Shown one piece after another: positions 53,376-63,162 of a DNA stretch of 64,000 bases. The notes under the pieces were generated by a model. That model had not been told where the DNA came from and did not search any database. It worked only from the letters and a program-made list of their open reading frames with translations. Source of the DNA: JBHFEI01 sp041928815 (GTDB lineage: Bacteria > Pseudomonadota > Alphaproteobacteria > Rhizobiales > Rhizobiaceae). The position numbers and the translations under genes were made by a program. The stretch is from contig NZ_JBHFEI010000018.1 of the NCBI RefSeq assembly GCF_041928815.1, positions 1 through 64,000 of the forward strand, read 5' to 3'. Each line of letters opens with the position of its first letter. Position 1 is the first letter of the stretch.

Positions 53376-55142
53376 ATGGCGGCACCCGAAGACGGGCGCC
53401 CGGGCCTGACCGACGGGCAGAAAGCCGAAATCATCGACTGCGTCTACGAGGTCGCCGTCGATCCTGAGCGATTTGAAAGCCTCATGAACCTCTGGGAGGA
53501 AAAGATCGCGCCGATCAGGCGGGCCGTGGGGGAAGCTGGGCCCGGTCCACTGTTCAACGACCCCTTCTTCGAGGGCCATTTCCACCGGGCTTCGACCGTG
53601 CTCGACCGCCAGCCGCAGGCCGGCGGTAATGCCATGTCCGAGATCCTTGCCGGCTTCCTGCCGTCCGCCGCCTTCGCCGTTAGTGGCGCGGGGATGATCG
53701 CCGACGTCAACTGGGCGGCGCGATGGATCTTCGGGATCAAGCCTGGCGATAGCCTGTCCGCCCTCCCCTTCGCCGACGACCAGATCGCCGATATTGCCGC
53801 CTGCATTCGCCGCGTCGCGCGCCATGAAGAGGTGACCGACGCTTTCTTTCGCGGCCAGTCACTGGCAACGCAGCGCCTTGTCGTCTTTCGTATTTCACCG
53901 CTGCCTGCTGGGCGCGGAGAGGACGGCGGTCATGCGCTTGTCGTGTCGACCGAACTCGTCTGGCCCCAGGCGCTGACCGGCATGATCCGCGACGCCTTCA
54001 GCTTGACGCAGGCTGAGGTCGAAGTCGTTCGCGGACTGGCCGAGGGCGCAACCCTGCAGGCGATCGCCCGCGAGCGCCGCCGCTCGGTTGCGACGGTGCG
54101 CACGCAATTGCGCTCAATCCTCGCCAAGACCGAGACCCATACCCAGGCCGAGCTGGTGCGTATCACGCTCAATCTGATGGACGTCGTCGGTCCCGCGCGG
54201 GAAAGCGCGCGCGACGTCGCCACCGTCGTCGGTAGCGGCGGGCTGGAGCCGCTGCCATTCCGCAGCCTGTATCGGCCGGCCGGCCGCAGGATCGACTACG
54301 TGATCATCGGTGACCCGGCAGGACAGCCGATGCTTTTCCTGCCGATGAATTTCGGGCTTATCCGATGGCCGGCGAGCGCGGAGCGCTACGCGCGGGCGGA
54401 GGGCTTGTGCGTCATCGTGCCGATCCGGCCAGGGTTTGGCCACAGCACGCCGGTCAAGGACCGCAAGACACTGACTGACATCGTCTCGGACGACATGGCC
54501 GCCCTGCTCGACGCACTGGGGATCAGGGCCCCATGTCCCATCATTGCGCTGAGTTGCGACGGCTATTTCGCCTTCCACTTCCATAAGCGCCATCCGGGAA
54601 GGCTGTCGGCGATCTTCGTGTGCGGCGCCGGCCTGCCCTTCTTCACCCGGCAGCAATACGAACGCATGCACAAGTGGCATCGCTTCATCATCGCCAATGC
54701 GCGTTACGCACCGGTCATTCTGCCGTTCCTGGTCAAGGCCGGTTTCTCGCTGGCTCGCCGCATCGGCAAGCGCGCCTTCGTTCACGCCGTCTATGGCGAC
54801 GCTGCCGGCGATGTCGATGTCTTCGAGCAGCCGGACGTGATGCAGGCGCTGATCACCGGCTCCGAGGTCTGCATTTCAGACTGGCACAGCGCCCACGACG
54901 CATTCTCGCACGAGGTCATCCTCCAGCAGGCTGACTGGCGCGCGGTGGTTTCCGGCTGTGACATCCCGGTTACCTGCTATCAGGGACACCAGGACCCGGC
55001 GATGCCGCCGGCGACGATTGAGGAGATGAAGGCCGCCTTCCCGCACATCAACTTCATCGAAGATCCGCGCGCCGGCGAGCTTATCTTCTTCAAGCATTGG
55101 CGGGAGATCGTGGATCGAGCCCGGTCCTTCCCAAGCGGATGA
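53376..55142 (+). CDS. LuxR-type HTH fused to alpha/beta hydrolase
   Basis: A 588-residue protein. Residues about 1-180 are PAS-like; about 190-250 are a LuxR HTH (LTQAEVEVVRGLAEGATLQAIA, then RRSVATVRTQLRSIL); about 290-588 are an alpha/beta-hydrolase fold (DDMAALLDALGI, then ALSCDGYFAFHF at the nucleophile-elbow place, and CYQGHQDPAMPP). At the elbow the usual G-x-S-x-G reads L-S-C-D-G, so Cys or none may be the nucleophile. Starts at ATG 53352, ATG 53331 or TTG 53295 are possible; 53376 has an AGGGA site. It follows the protease gene and may control it or answer its products. Confidence 0.78.
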   Translation: MAAPEDGRPGLTDGQKAEIIDCVYEVAVDPERFESLMNLWEEKIAPIRRAVGEAGPGPLFNDPFFEGHFHRASTVLDRQPQAGGNAMSEILAGFLPSAAFAVSGAGMIADVNWAARWIFGIKPGDSLSALPFADDQIADIAACIRRVARHEEVTDAFFRGQSLATQRLVVFRISPLPAGRGEDGGHALVVSTELVWPQALTGMIRDAFSLTQAEVEVVRGLAEGATLQAIARERRRSVATVRTQLRSILAKTETHTQAELVRITLNLMDVVGPARESARDVATVVGSGGLEPLPFRSLYRPAGRRIDYVIIGDPAGQPMLFLPMNFGLIRWPASAERYARAEGLCVIVPIRPGFGHSTPVKDRKTLTDIVSDDMAALLDALGIRAPCPIIALSCDGYFAFHFHKRHPGRLSAIFVCGAGLPFFTRQQYERMHKWHRFIIANARYAPVILPFLVKAGFSLARRIGKRAFVHAVYGDAAGDVDVFEQPDVMQALITGSEVCISDWHSAHDAFSHEVILQQADWRAVVSGCDIPVTCYQGHQDPAMPPATIEEMKAAFPHINFIEDPRAGELIFFKHWREIVDRARSFPSG

Positions 55143-55319
55143 GCCCGCCTTCATGGTGCGCGGGTCACTCCCTTCAATGTCGTGTTTCGAAGCCCGAAGA
55201 TGAAAATATGAGGCATGAGAATATGATCGACACGATGAATATCGTTTGAAAGTCCGAACTCGGCAACCGCTTCAGCAAGATCCTGCGGCTGATGATGATT
55301 AAGAACGCCTAACAAAATG

Positions 55320-55765
55320 GGTTTGTTCACCAGCATGGTGCCAACGCTAAAAAGGGTGATCTGCCGATCCTTGCATGGGACGTTCGCGTGGCGACCTGAC
55401 AACCAAAATCCACGTACTTGTCGATGCTGACGGCTTGCCTATGCGCCTGGAATTAAGCGTAGCGCAGCCTGCGGATGCACCCATGGCTGAGAAGTTGCTG
55501 AGTGATCTGCAGGCCGTGGCAACAATCCTTGCCGACAGGGCATATGACACCGATGCAATTCTTCACTTTGCCAAACAACGGAAATGCTGAGGCGAACATC
55601 CCTTCAAAATCCAATCGCAAGCAGACTTTCAGCCTCAGTTGATGGGTCTACCGTCAGCGCAACGATGCGGGGCCTTGCAACACGATACGACCCACGTGCC
55701 GATAGCTATAGCGCCGCTCTCAAACTTGCAGCGACGAGGATATGTATAGCATCAGATAATGAGTC
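55320..55765 (+). pseudogene. IS5-family transposase relic
   Basis: Pieces of an IS5-type transposase in several frames: VHQHGANAKKG near 55325, MGRSRGDLTTKIHVLVDADG from 55375, ILADRAYDTD near 55530, then IPSKSNRKQTFS and finally LATRYDPRADSYSAALKLAA near 55700. At least three frame changes and stop codons separate them. No intact ends found. Confidence 0.85.
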
Positions 55766-55797
55766 AGCGTCCTATGTGCGGTATCTTGTCCCGTCCA

Positions 55798-56424
55798 TCA
55801 TTTGTTCCGGAGCAGCCACATCTTGCCCGCCATAGTGATCCTGTACGGGGACTCTGCGGAATCCGGATCTATGCGCTTAATGAGGCCGTATTCTCTCAGT
55901 TCGTCGATCGTTGCCGTCATGAGGAATTTCACCTTGATCGGGCGCTCCTTGAAACGATCGCTTTTGGAATAGGTTATGGTGGCATTCTCATGCGTCCAGC
56001 GTTTCGCACCCTGGAAAAACAAATCGCCGTTCTTGGAAAGTTTCAGACCTTTGACCTGGATGGACGTGAGTGTGACCATCGTCCCTGCCGAGTTGGTGTT
56101 TCTGCTCAGCGTTTCATTCAATGCTATATCCTTCAAATCGCGATAGTCGTTTTCGATATTTAGATCGTATTTTGGTTCTGCAGTTGAAGACAGCAATGTA
56201 ACCGCGCCATTGTTGACTTTGAACCAGGCTGTGCCTTCGGAAAGATGCTCAATCCATCGAGTGGAAACCACTGGGATACCTTCCACCTTCGGTCTTGCCT
56301 TCCCGAACTCGCCTAGGACATTCAAAATGCGCGCTTCAATATTTCTATTGACGCGATTGTGGCTGCGTTTCTGGAGTACACAGTCGCCGCCATGCTTCAG
56401 TTCACGGGTGCTCTTCAACCTCAA
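55798..56424 (-). CDS. Orphan protein with winged-helix-like tail
   Basis: A 208-residue protein. I do not recognise the family. The last 40 residues (IDELREYGLIKRIDPDSAESPYRITMAG) read like the end of a winged helix of a MarR-type fold. The rest has lysine-rich mixed helix/strand character (VKGLKLSKNGDLFFQG). It is AT-richer than its surroundings and lies beside an IS5 relic, so it could be an acquired gene. Confidence 0.5.
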   Translation of the reverse strand: MRLKSTRELKHGGDCVLQKRSHNRVNRNIEARILNVLGEFGKARPKVEGIPVVSTRWIEHLSEGTAWFKVNNGAVTLLSSTAEPKYDLNIENDYRDLKDIALNETLSRNTNSAGTMVTLTSIQVKGLKLSKNGDLFFQGAKRWTHENATITYSKSDRFKERPIKVKFLMTATIDELREYGLIKRIDPDSAESPYRITMAGKMWLLRNK

Positions 56425-56447
56425 GGGAGGGTATACACCCGACCGAC

Positions 56448-56858
56448 CTAACGTTGTCTGGCTTTCCTGGCAGCATAGCGCCTGTCGCGTTCAGCCTTAC
56501 GCGCGGCCTCGTCTTCCACAACCCGTGCAATACGTGCGTTCTCCGCTTTCTCACGCGCCTCTCTCTCGGCCGTCGCTGCGGCCTCGGCGGCCGCGCGCTC
56601 TTCAGCGGCTATGACGTCAAGGCGCATACGCTCCTCAAGCTTCAAATGGTTCCGTTTGGCCTGCCGTGCTTCACGAGCTTCGACAAGCGAAACGCGTTCG
56701 GCTTGCCTTGCAAGACGAGTTGGTTCGGAGGATTCCTTCGCCGCGCGGTACCGGTTGAGAAGAGTAGCCTTGGCGTCTGCGGCAGCGGTGCGCCGGTCGG
56801 CGACGTCGTTGTTCCGAAGGTTTCTCAAATTTGTATCCTTATGTTGTGTAAAGGCCAA
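56448..56858 (-). CDS. DUF6481 family protein
   Basis: A 136-residue, strongly charged Ala/Arg/Glu-rich helical protein typical of DUF6481 in Rhizobiales. Probably a long single helix or coiled coil. Function unknown. It ends immediately before the next gene starts on the same strand. Confidence 0.75.
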   Translation of the reverse strand: MAFTQHKDTNLRNLRNNDVADRRTAAADAKATLLNRYRAAKESSEPTRLARQAERVSLVEAREARQAKRNHLKLEERMRLDVIAAEERAAAEAAATAEREAREKAENARIARVVEDEAARKAERDRRYAARKARQR

Positions 56859-57113
56859 TCAGCTTATATCGGAGCGTTTGGCAAAGAAGATCGATGTTGC
56901 GGACATCCCTTCGGCTTGTTCCTTGGCCAAGCGTGGCTCTCGAAGCCGCAATGTCTTCGCTTCCCAAACCTGCGCCTCCGACGTAGCCTCCTGAGTTTCA
57001 TTATTCTTGGCGAAAAATTCGGTCTGAACGTTTCCAAAGGTGATCTCGGCCTGCTGGCGAGATTTACTGTATGTCCCTTTCAATAAGGGTCCTCGATGCG
57101 AATCATACGCCAA
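56859..57113 (-). CDS. Small conserved rhizobial protein
   Basis: An 84-residue protein of the kind annotated as hypothetical in many Rhizobiaceae: LKGTYSKSRQQAEITFGNVQ, then LRLREPRLAKE. No domain is known to me. It lies directly upstream of the DUF6481 gene and just after the csp terminator. Confidence 0.6.
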   Translation of the reverse strand: MAYDSHRGPLLKGTYSKSRQQAEITFGNVQTEFFAKNNETQEATSEAQVWEAKTLRLREPRLAKEQAEGMSATSIFFAKRSDIS

Positions 57114-57147
57114 AATGAAAAAGGCCAGGCAATCTGCCCGGCCTTAA
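57112..57147 (-). terminator. Rho-independent terminator of the cold-shock gene
   Basis: Read on the minus strand: stem AAGGCC-g-GGCA / TGCC-t-GGCCTT (57145-57121) then a T-rich run (ttttcattttgg). About 60 bases after the csp stop. Confidence 0.75.
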
Positions 57148-57206
57148 ACTGATAACGTGCTTCCGACAGTGCCAGTACATCCGTGGTCAAAAGGAAGCAG
57201 GTATCT

Positions 57207-57416
57207 TTAGGCAGCCTGCAGGTTGCAGGCCGACATCTTGCCCGACTTCTTGTCGCGCTCGAGCTCGAAGCCGATCTTCTGGCCTTCAACAAGTTCGCGC
57301 ATTCCGGCGCGCTCGACAGCGGAGATGTGAACGAAGGCATCCGCGCCGCCGGTGTCAGGCTGGATAAAGCCGAAGCCCTTGGTGGAATTAAACCATTTTA
57401 CTGTGCCAGTGGTCAT
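57207..57416 (-). CDS. Cold-shock-domain protein
   Basis: A 69-residue CspA-family RNA chaperone. RNP1 (KGFGFI) and RNP2 (AFVHISAV) are intact. The ATG at 57416 has AAGG 8-9 bases before it. A long AT-rich leader (about 57430-57600), usual in cold-inducible csp genes, precedes it. It ends at a clear hairpin terminator. Confidence 0.93.
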   Translation of the reverse strand: MTTGTVKWFNSTKGFGFIQPDTGGADAFVHISAVERAGMRELVEGQKIGFELERDKKSGKMSACNLQAA

Positions 57417-57670
57417 GATGAACGCCTTCATAGCATAGAGTAAAGAACTGCGGAGCAGACGCGACGCAGACGAAAACCGACTATTTTTGAAAGAAAAGTT
57501 CGCTTAAAGCGCGGTGCCAATCGCGCGGTAGACAAAGCTCGGCAAGCAAAAGATCGATGGCGCATCTATATGGGCTTTGGGGCGACACGTCAACGTTTAG
57601 TTTTTAGGTGTTTCATTTTGCATGTTTTAGTTGTGGTTGCGTTCAAGCGCGTCGTCGACCATCGGATCGG
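57417..57670. other. Leader and promoter region of csp; end of the SOS operon
   Basis: About 250 bases with no gene seen. An AT-rich part near 57580-57640 (gtttagtttttaggtg) lies between the csp start and the end of the YedK-type gene. Confidence 0.45.
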
Positions 57671-58336
57671 TCAGGCCTTCACCTTCTCACGCTCGACGAT
57701 CTGCAACTGATCATCCGGCAGCGGCCGCTGCAATGCCTTGGCGGTCTTCCAGTCAGCGGTGAGCCAGGTCTCGACCTCGCCCTGCGTCGTCAGGATCACC
57801 GGCATGGCCTTCTTATGGATCGGCGCGACGATGCCGTTCGGCCTGGTGGTGAGAAAGGCAAAGAGCTGGTGCTCCCCTGCCCTCGGCGTCTTCATCGAGC
57901 CACGGGTGCCGGACCAGGCCGTCCAGATGCCGGCGAAGAAGAACAGCGGCTGGTTCCTGTCGAGGGCGAACCAGAAGAGCGGTTTGCGCTTCGTCACCGG
58001 ATCGGGTGCCTCGCCATATTCGGAGAAGGCGGTTGCCGGGACGATACAACGATGCTCGACGCCGATCCACTGCTTCCAGTGCGCGATGTGGGTGTTGCGC
58101 ACATTGGTGACACCGGTATCGGGTGCGTCGGGGGATTTCAGGTGCTCGACGGGGGTGGGCATGCCCCAGGTGAGGCGGGCGAGTGTGGTGCCGCCGGCGG
58201 TGTTGAGGACGACCGGCGCCGGTCGATCGGGATAGAGATCGATGGAGGGCTCGAGATTGCCGAGACTGTCATGGGTGATCGAGACGACGTCGCGGATCGC
58301 CTGCTGATTGGTCGTCAGATTGTACAAGTTGCACAC
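57671..58336 (-). CDS. yedK: SOS-response-associated peptidase (YedK/HMCES type)
   Basis: A 221-residue SRAP-domain protein. The active Cys is C2 after Met removal (MCNLYN), with the conserved motif RCIVPATAFSEYGE and the catalytic His in IHKKAMPVIL. It crosslinks to abasic sites in single-stranded DNA and protects them. It follows dnaE2 by 12 bp, so it is the fourth gene of the SOS operon. Confidence 0.93.
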   Translation of the reverse strand: MCNLYNLTTNQQAIRDVVSITHDSLGNLEPSIDLYPDRPAPVVLNTAGGTTLARLTWGMPTPVEHLKSPDAPDTGVTNVRNTHIAHWKQWIGVEHRCIVPATAFSEYGEAPDPVTKRKPLFWFALDRNQPLFFFAGIWTAWSGTRGSMKTPRAGEHQLFAFLTTRPNGIVAPIHKKAMPVILTTQGEVETWLTADWKTAKALQRPLPDDQLQIVEREKVKA

Positions 58337-58348
58337 GCCTCGTCCTCC

Positions 58349-61300
58349 TCACTGGAAATTCCGGCTTTTGACCTTCAGCGTATCGATATGCAGGTCAGGA
58401 ATGTAGATCTCGCGCGCCTGAGGCATAGCTGTGTCGGGTGCATTGCGGCCCTTGTCCCTTGCGTCCGGTCCCCCTCCCCCGTGGGCGAACTCGTCACCGC
58501 GACCATGCGGCAGCGGAAAGGCGCTGTCACGTTGCCCAAGGCTTTGCAAGTCTTCGGAGAGATCGAACAGCCGCTGCGCCACCAGATGCACAACCTCGCC
58601 CTCGCGCTGGATGCGGCCGTTGATCGCCAGCATCGAGGCGGACAGCACAAGACGCCGCTGCTTCTCGAACAGCGACGGCCAGACGACGGCATTGACGATG
58701 CCGGTCTCGTCCTCGATCGTCATGAACATCACCCCCTTGGCGCTGCCGGGCTTCTGCCGGACGAGGACCAGACCCGCCGTCATCAGCCAGCGGCCGTCAC
58801 GCTGGTTCATCGCGTGCGCGCAGGTGACGATGTTGCGCCGGGTAAGATCTCGCCGCAGGAACGACACCGGATGCTGACGCAGCGTCAGGCCGGTATGGCC
58901 ATAGTCCTCCACCACCTCCCTGCCCTCCGTCATCGCGGTGAGCGTCACCTCCGGCTCCTTGATCTCGGCGATCGACTGTGCCTCGCGCTCTGCCACTGCT
59001 GCCCAGAGTGCCAGCGGTTCGCCGCGCAGCGCCTTGATGTCCCAGAGTGCCTGTCGCCGCTCGAGATGCAAGGATGGCAGGAAGGCATCTGCCTCGGCCA
59101 GCTTCACCAATGACGCTGTCGGTACGCCGGACCGTCGCCACACGTCATCGGCCGAGGCAAAGGGCTCGCTGCCGCGCGACAACACGATCCGTGCGGCATC
59201 ACCGGCCGACAAGCCCTTGACCAGCCGCATGCCGAGACGAACGGCAAAGCGATCGGTGCCATCGATGCGCTCCAGCGTGCAGTCCCAGCGGGACCGGTTG
59301 ACGCAGACCGGCCGGATCTCGACGCCATGCTGGCGGGCATCGGTGACGATCTGTGCCGGGGCATAGAAGCCCACCGGTTGACTGTTCAGCAATGCCGCGC
59401 AGAAGACATCCGGATGATGGCACTTCATCCAGGACGAGGCATAGGCGATCAGGGCAAAGCTCGCCGCATGGCTTTCCGGGAAACCATAGGAGCCAAACCC
59501 CTCGAGCTGGGTAAAGGTCTTTTCGGCGAACTCGGCCGTGTATCCATTCGTGACCATGCCGGCGACCAGCTTGTCGCGGAATTTCGACACGCCGCCGGTG
59601 AACTTGAAGGTCGCCATGGCGCGGCGCAGCTCATCGGCCTCGCCGGCGCTAAATCCCGCGCAGGTCATCGCCACCTTCATTGCGCTCTCCTGGAACAGCG
59701 GCACGCCGAGCGTCTTGCCAAGCACGGCCTCGAGTTCCGGTGTCGGATACTCGACCTTCTCCCTGCCCTCGCGCCGCCGGAGATAGGGATGCACCATGTC
59801 GCCCTGGATCGGACCGGGGCGGACGATGGCGACCTGGATGACGAGATCGTAGAAGGTGCGCGGCTTCAATCGCGGCAGCATCGCCATCTGCGCGCGGCTT
59901 TCGATCTGGAATGTGCCGAGCGTATCAGCCCTGCGGATCATCGCATAGGTCGCCGCATCCTCCTGCTCGATCTCGGCCAGACCAAGGGGAATGCCCTTGT
60001 GTTCGCCAAGCAGATCGAAGGCTTTGGCCATGCAGGTCAGCATGCCAAGCCCCAGCACATCGACCTTCATGAACTTGAGCGCCTCGATGTCGTCCTTGTC
60101 CCATTCGACCACCTGGCGATCGTCCATCGCCGCCGGCTCGATCGGCACGAGATCGTCGAGACGATCCTGCGTCAGCACGAAACCGCCCGGATGCTGGCCG
60201 AGATGGCGTGGCGCTCCCATCAGCTGTCGGGCGAGATCGAGCGCCAGCCGCAGCCGATAATCACCGTCGTTGAGATTGTTCTCCTTCAGCTGCTTCTCGC
60301 CGACCCCGTCCTTCGACCAGCCCCAGACGCCGGCGGACAATTGCCGGATCAGGTCGTCCGGCAGACCCAGCGCCTTGCCGACATCGCGCAGAGCACCCTT
60401 GGCGCGGTAGCGGGTGACGGTGGAGCAGAGGGCCGCGTGCGAACGACCGTAGGTCCGGTAGATCCATTGGATCACCTCCTCGCGCCGGGCATGCTCGAAG
60501 TCGACATCGATATCCGGCGGCTCGTCGCGCTCCATCGAGACGAAACGCTCGAACAGCAGGTTGCCATTCTCCGGATCGATCGAGGTGATGCCGAGGCAAT
60601 AGCAGACAGCGGAGTTGGCCGCAGACCCCCGCCCCTGGCAGAGAATGCCTTGCGAGCGCGCATAGCGAACGATGGAGAACACGGTGAGGAAGTACGGCGC
60701 ATAGCTCATCCGGCGGATCAGATCGAGCTCATGGCGGATGGCCTTCCTGACCACCTGCGGAACACCCTCGGGATAGCGATCCCTTGCCCCTTCCCAGGCC
60801 AGCCGCGTCAACGACTGCTGCGCATCGAGACCGGGAATGAGGGCTTCCTCGGGATATTGATATTGCAGCTCGCCGAGATCGAAGCGGCAGCGCTCGACGA
60901 TCTCGCGGGTGCGGGCCAGCGCTTCCGGATCGTCCGGAAACAGGCGCTGCATCTCGGCGGGGCTTTTGAGGAAGCGGTCGGCATGGCGCTCGCGGTCGAA
61001 GCCGACATCGTCGATGGTGGTGCGCAGGCGAATGCAGGTGACGATATCCTGCAGCTGCCGACGACCCGGCTCATGGAACAGCACATCGTTGGTGACGACC
61101 GTCTTGACCCTGTACCGCCGCGCCATCGCTGACAGCATGTGTAGCCGCAGCCTGTCGTTCGGCCGGCGGCGGAGGCACAGGCTGACATAGGCGCGATCGC
61201 CAAACACCTCGGCAACGCGCCGAAGCTGGCTGGCGGTCACCTCTGCATCCTCGATGTCAGCCTCGTCGGGAACGAGGATTGCCAGCAGTCCGTCACCATA

Positions 61301-61639
61301 GGCGGCGACATCGGAGAGATCGAGGATGCACCGGCCCTTGCCGCCACGGCTCTTGCCAAGAGACAGCAACCGCGTCAGCCGCGACCAGGCGGCCCGGTCG
61401 GTGGGATAGACGAGGATCGACAGTCCGTCGGAGAGATCGAGACGACATCCGGCGACGAGACGCACGCCCGTGGCCTTTGCCGCCTCCCATGCCCGGACAA
61501 TCCCGGCGAGCGTATTGCGGTCAGTGACACCGAGCGCATCGATGCCAAGTGCTGCGGCGACTGCAAACAGATCGTCGGCCGAACTCGCCCCGCGCAGGAA
61601 GGAGAAATGCGTCGAGACCTGAAGTTCGGCATAGCCCAT
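58349..61639 (-). CDS. dnaE2: Error-prone DNA polymerase III alpha, DnaE2
   Basis: A 1096-residue C-family polymerase. It has the PHP domain (YAELQVSTHFSFLRGASS at the start), the palm acidic residues in PPDIDVDFEH, and a C-terminal OB domain. DnaE2 extends past lesions in ImuB-guided mutagenesis. Its ATG overlaps the imuB stop (TGATG). Confidence 0.96.
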   Translation of the reverse strand: MGYAELQVSTHFSFLRGASSADDLFAVAAALGIDALGVTDRNTLAGIVRAWEAAKATGVRLVAGCRLDLSDGLSILVYPTDRAAWSRLTRLLSLGKSRGGKGRCILDLSDVAAYGDGLLAILVPDEADIEDAEVTASQLRRVAEVFGDRAYVSLCLRRRPNDRLRLHMLSAMARRYRVKTVVTNDVLFHEPGRRQLQDIVTCIRLRTTIDDVGFDRERHADRFLKSPAEMQRLFPDDPEALARTREIVERCRFDLGELQYQYPEEALIPGLDAQQSLTRLAWEGARDRYPEGVPQVVRKAIRHELDLIRRMSYAPYFLTVFSIVRYARSQGILCQGRGSAANSAVCYCLGITSIDPENGNLLFERFVSMERDEPPDIDVDFEHARREEVIQWIYRTYGRSHAALCSTVTRYRAKGALRDVGKALGLPDDLIRQLSAGVWGWSKDGVGEKQLKENNLNDGDYRLRLALDLARQLMGAPRHLGQHPGGFVLTQDRLDDLVPIEPAAMDDRQVVEWDKDDIEALKFMKVDVLGLGMLTCMAKAFDLLGEHKGIPLGLAEIEQEDAATYAMIRRADTLGTFQIESRAQMAMLPRLKPRTFYDLVIQVAIVRPGPIQGDMVHPYLRRREGREKVEYPTPELEAVLGKTLGVPLFQESAMKVAMTCAGFSAGEADELRRAMATFKFTGGVSKFRDKLVAGMVTNGYTAEFAEKTFTQLEGFGSYGFPESHAASFALIAYASSWMKCHHPDVFCAALLNSQPVGFYAPAQIVTDARQHGVEIRPVCVNRSRWDCTLERIDGTDRFAVRLGMRLVKGLSAGDAARIVLSRGSEPFASADDVWRRSGVPTASLVKLAEADAFLPSLHLERRQALWDIKALRGEPLALWAAVAEREAQSIAEIKEPEVTLTAMTEGREVVEDYGHTGLTLRQHPVSFLRRDLTRRNIVTCAHAMNQRDGRWLMTAGLVLVRQKPGSAKGVMFMTIEDETGIVNAVVWPSLFEKQRRLVLSASMLAINGRIQREGEVVHLVAQRLFDLSEDLQSLGQRDSAFPLPHGRGDEFAHGGGGPDARDKGRNAPDTAMPQAREIYIPDLHIDTLKVKSRNFQ

Positions 61640-63162
61640 CAGCCGAACACACCATGCAGGAACCAGAGATGCGAACCGGTTTCCGGATCGATGCCATCGC
61701 CGGCACGATACACCCAGTAGCGCTCGCCCTGCTCGTCCTCAACGACAAAATAGTCCCTGACTGCCTGCATCTCGCGCGGCCGCAGCCACCATTCGCCGAA
61801 GATGCGCTCCGGCCCGTCGGCGCGCTTTACCCGCCGCCGCTTGCCGCGCCATGTGAAGACGACCGGCGGCTGGTCGGGCAGGACGGCGATGACGTCGATG
61901 CGCTCGGGCTTGGCGAGCAGCCGGGACGGTCGCGGCCATTTTGCCACCCAGCTTGCCCCGGTCTCCGCCGCCGTCGGACCGATCCGCATCACGGCACGTT
62001 CCGGAACATCCGATGCCACCGGCGTCACCCGATAGAGACGCTGGCCACGATTGCCGAGGATATCGACGAGCGGTGCCACATCGACAACCTCCTCCTCGGC
62101 CAGAGATGAGGCGACCTGCTTCTCCTCGAGCGGCTCGGCCATGATGGCGACCAGCGTCATCCTTTCGATGCCGAAGCCGGGGTCGATCTGCTCGATGCGA
62201 TCGCAGAGCAGTTTTGACAGGCGGGCGGGATCGCGCACCGGCTTGGCCAGCCCTGCCCGCAGACACTGCCTGGTGTTGTCGACGCGGTCGATGACGAGAT
62301 CGCAGCGGCGCACGCCAAGACCCCGTGTCTCGAGCTTTGCCGTCAAACGACCGACAAGGCGGCGAATGTACTTTGCGATGGTTTCCGCCGCGCCGATCGG
62401 TTCGGGAAACGCACGGCAGACCTCGACGAGCTCTGGCGTGCGGATCGGATCGATGGGCTCGGCAATATGGCCGAACAGCTGATCGAGCCGGCGGGCAGGC
62501 TCGGGACCGAAGCGCAGGGTCAGCGGCGCCCGAGGCATGGCGGAGAGCTGGCCGACGGTGTCGATGCCCATCACCCGCAATCCCTGCACCGTCTCGGCCG
62601 CAAGACGAAGACAGTGGATCGGCAGGGGCATGACGACGCTGGCAATGCCACCGATGGGAACGATGGTCGTCTCGGCGGTCAGGATGCGTGCCAGCGCATG
62701 GGCGGCACCCCAGCTATCGGCGATCGCCGCACGCGAGGTCAGCCCCCTGCCCCGCAATCGATTGACCAGACCGGAGATCATCATCGCCTCACCACCATGC
62801 AGGTGATCGGCGCCCTCCGTGTCCATGACGATGCCATCGGCGCCATCGATGGCGACCACCGGGCTGTATTGCCTGAGCACATACAGAGCCAGCCGCTCGA
62901 GCGCTGCGGCATCCTCTGCCGGCGCGGCCTCGACCATGACGAGACCGGCAATCATCGCCTGCGCCTTGCTGGCAGGCATGCCGATGCGCAAGCCGAGTTT
63001 GCGTGCGGTCGTATCGGCAGCCGAGATCCAGCGCTTCGAGCCCTTTCTGGAGATGGCCACCAGCGGCTGGTCAGCCGGCACGGCTCCGGCTCCCTCGCCA
63101 TGTCGCCTGATCCGGTCGGTCGCGAGATGAGGGAAGAAGAGCGACACGACCCGTGGCATCAC
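61639..63162 (-). CDS. imuB: ImuB, Y-family-like mutasome subunit
   Basis: About 507 residues. It shows the Y-family palm/fingers fold (VVSLFFPHLATDRI at the start) and the later LRFGPEPARRLDQLFG. The catalytic acidic residues of true Y-family polymerases seem lost, as in other ImuB. It recruits DnaE2 to the clamp. The ATG at 63162 overlaps imuA by 92 bases. Confidence 0.94.
   Translation of the reverse strand: MMPRVVSLFFPHLATDRIRRHGEGAGAVPADQPLVAISRKGSKRWISAADTTARKLGLRIGMPASKAQAMIAGLVMVEAAPAEDAAALERLALYVLRQYSPVVAIDGADGIVMDTEGADHLHGGEAMMISGLVNRLRGRGLTSRAAIADSWGAAHALARILTAETTIVPIGGIASVVMPLPIHCLRLAAETVQGLRVMGIDTVGQLSAMPRAPLTLRFGPEPARRLDQLFGHIAEPIDPIRTPELVEVCRAFPEPIGAAETIAKYIRRLVGRLTAKLETRGLGVRRCDLVIDRVDNTRQCLRAGLAKPVRDPARLSKLLCDRIEQIDPGFGIERMTLVAIMAEPLEEKQVASSLAEEEVVDVAPLVDILGNRGQRLYRVTPVASDVPERAVMRIGPTAAETGASWVAKWPRPSRLLAKPERIDVIAVLPDQPPVVFTWRGKRRRVKRADGPERIFGEWWLRPREMQAVRDYFVVEDEQGERYWVYRAGDGIDPETGSHLWFLHGVFG

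Noticed and set aside
59327..61132. 601-codon frame on the plus strand opposite dnaE2
   Set aside because: Long antisense frames are common in high-GC genes; DnaE2 motifs on the minus strand settle it.
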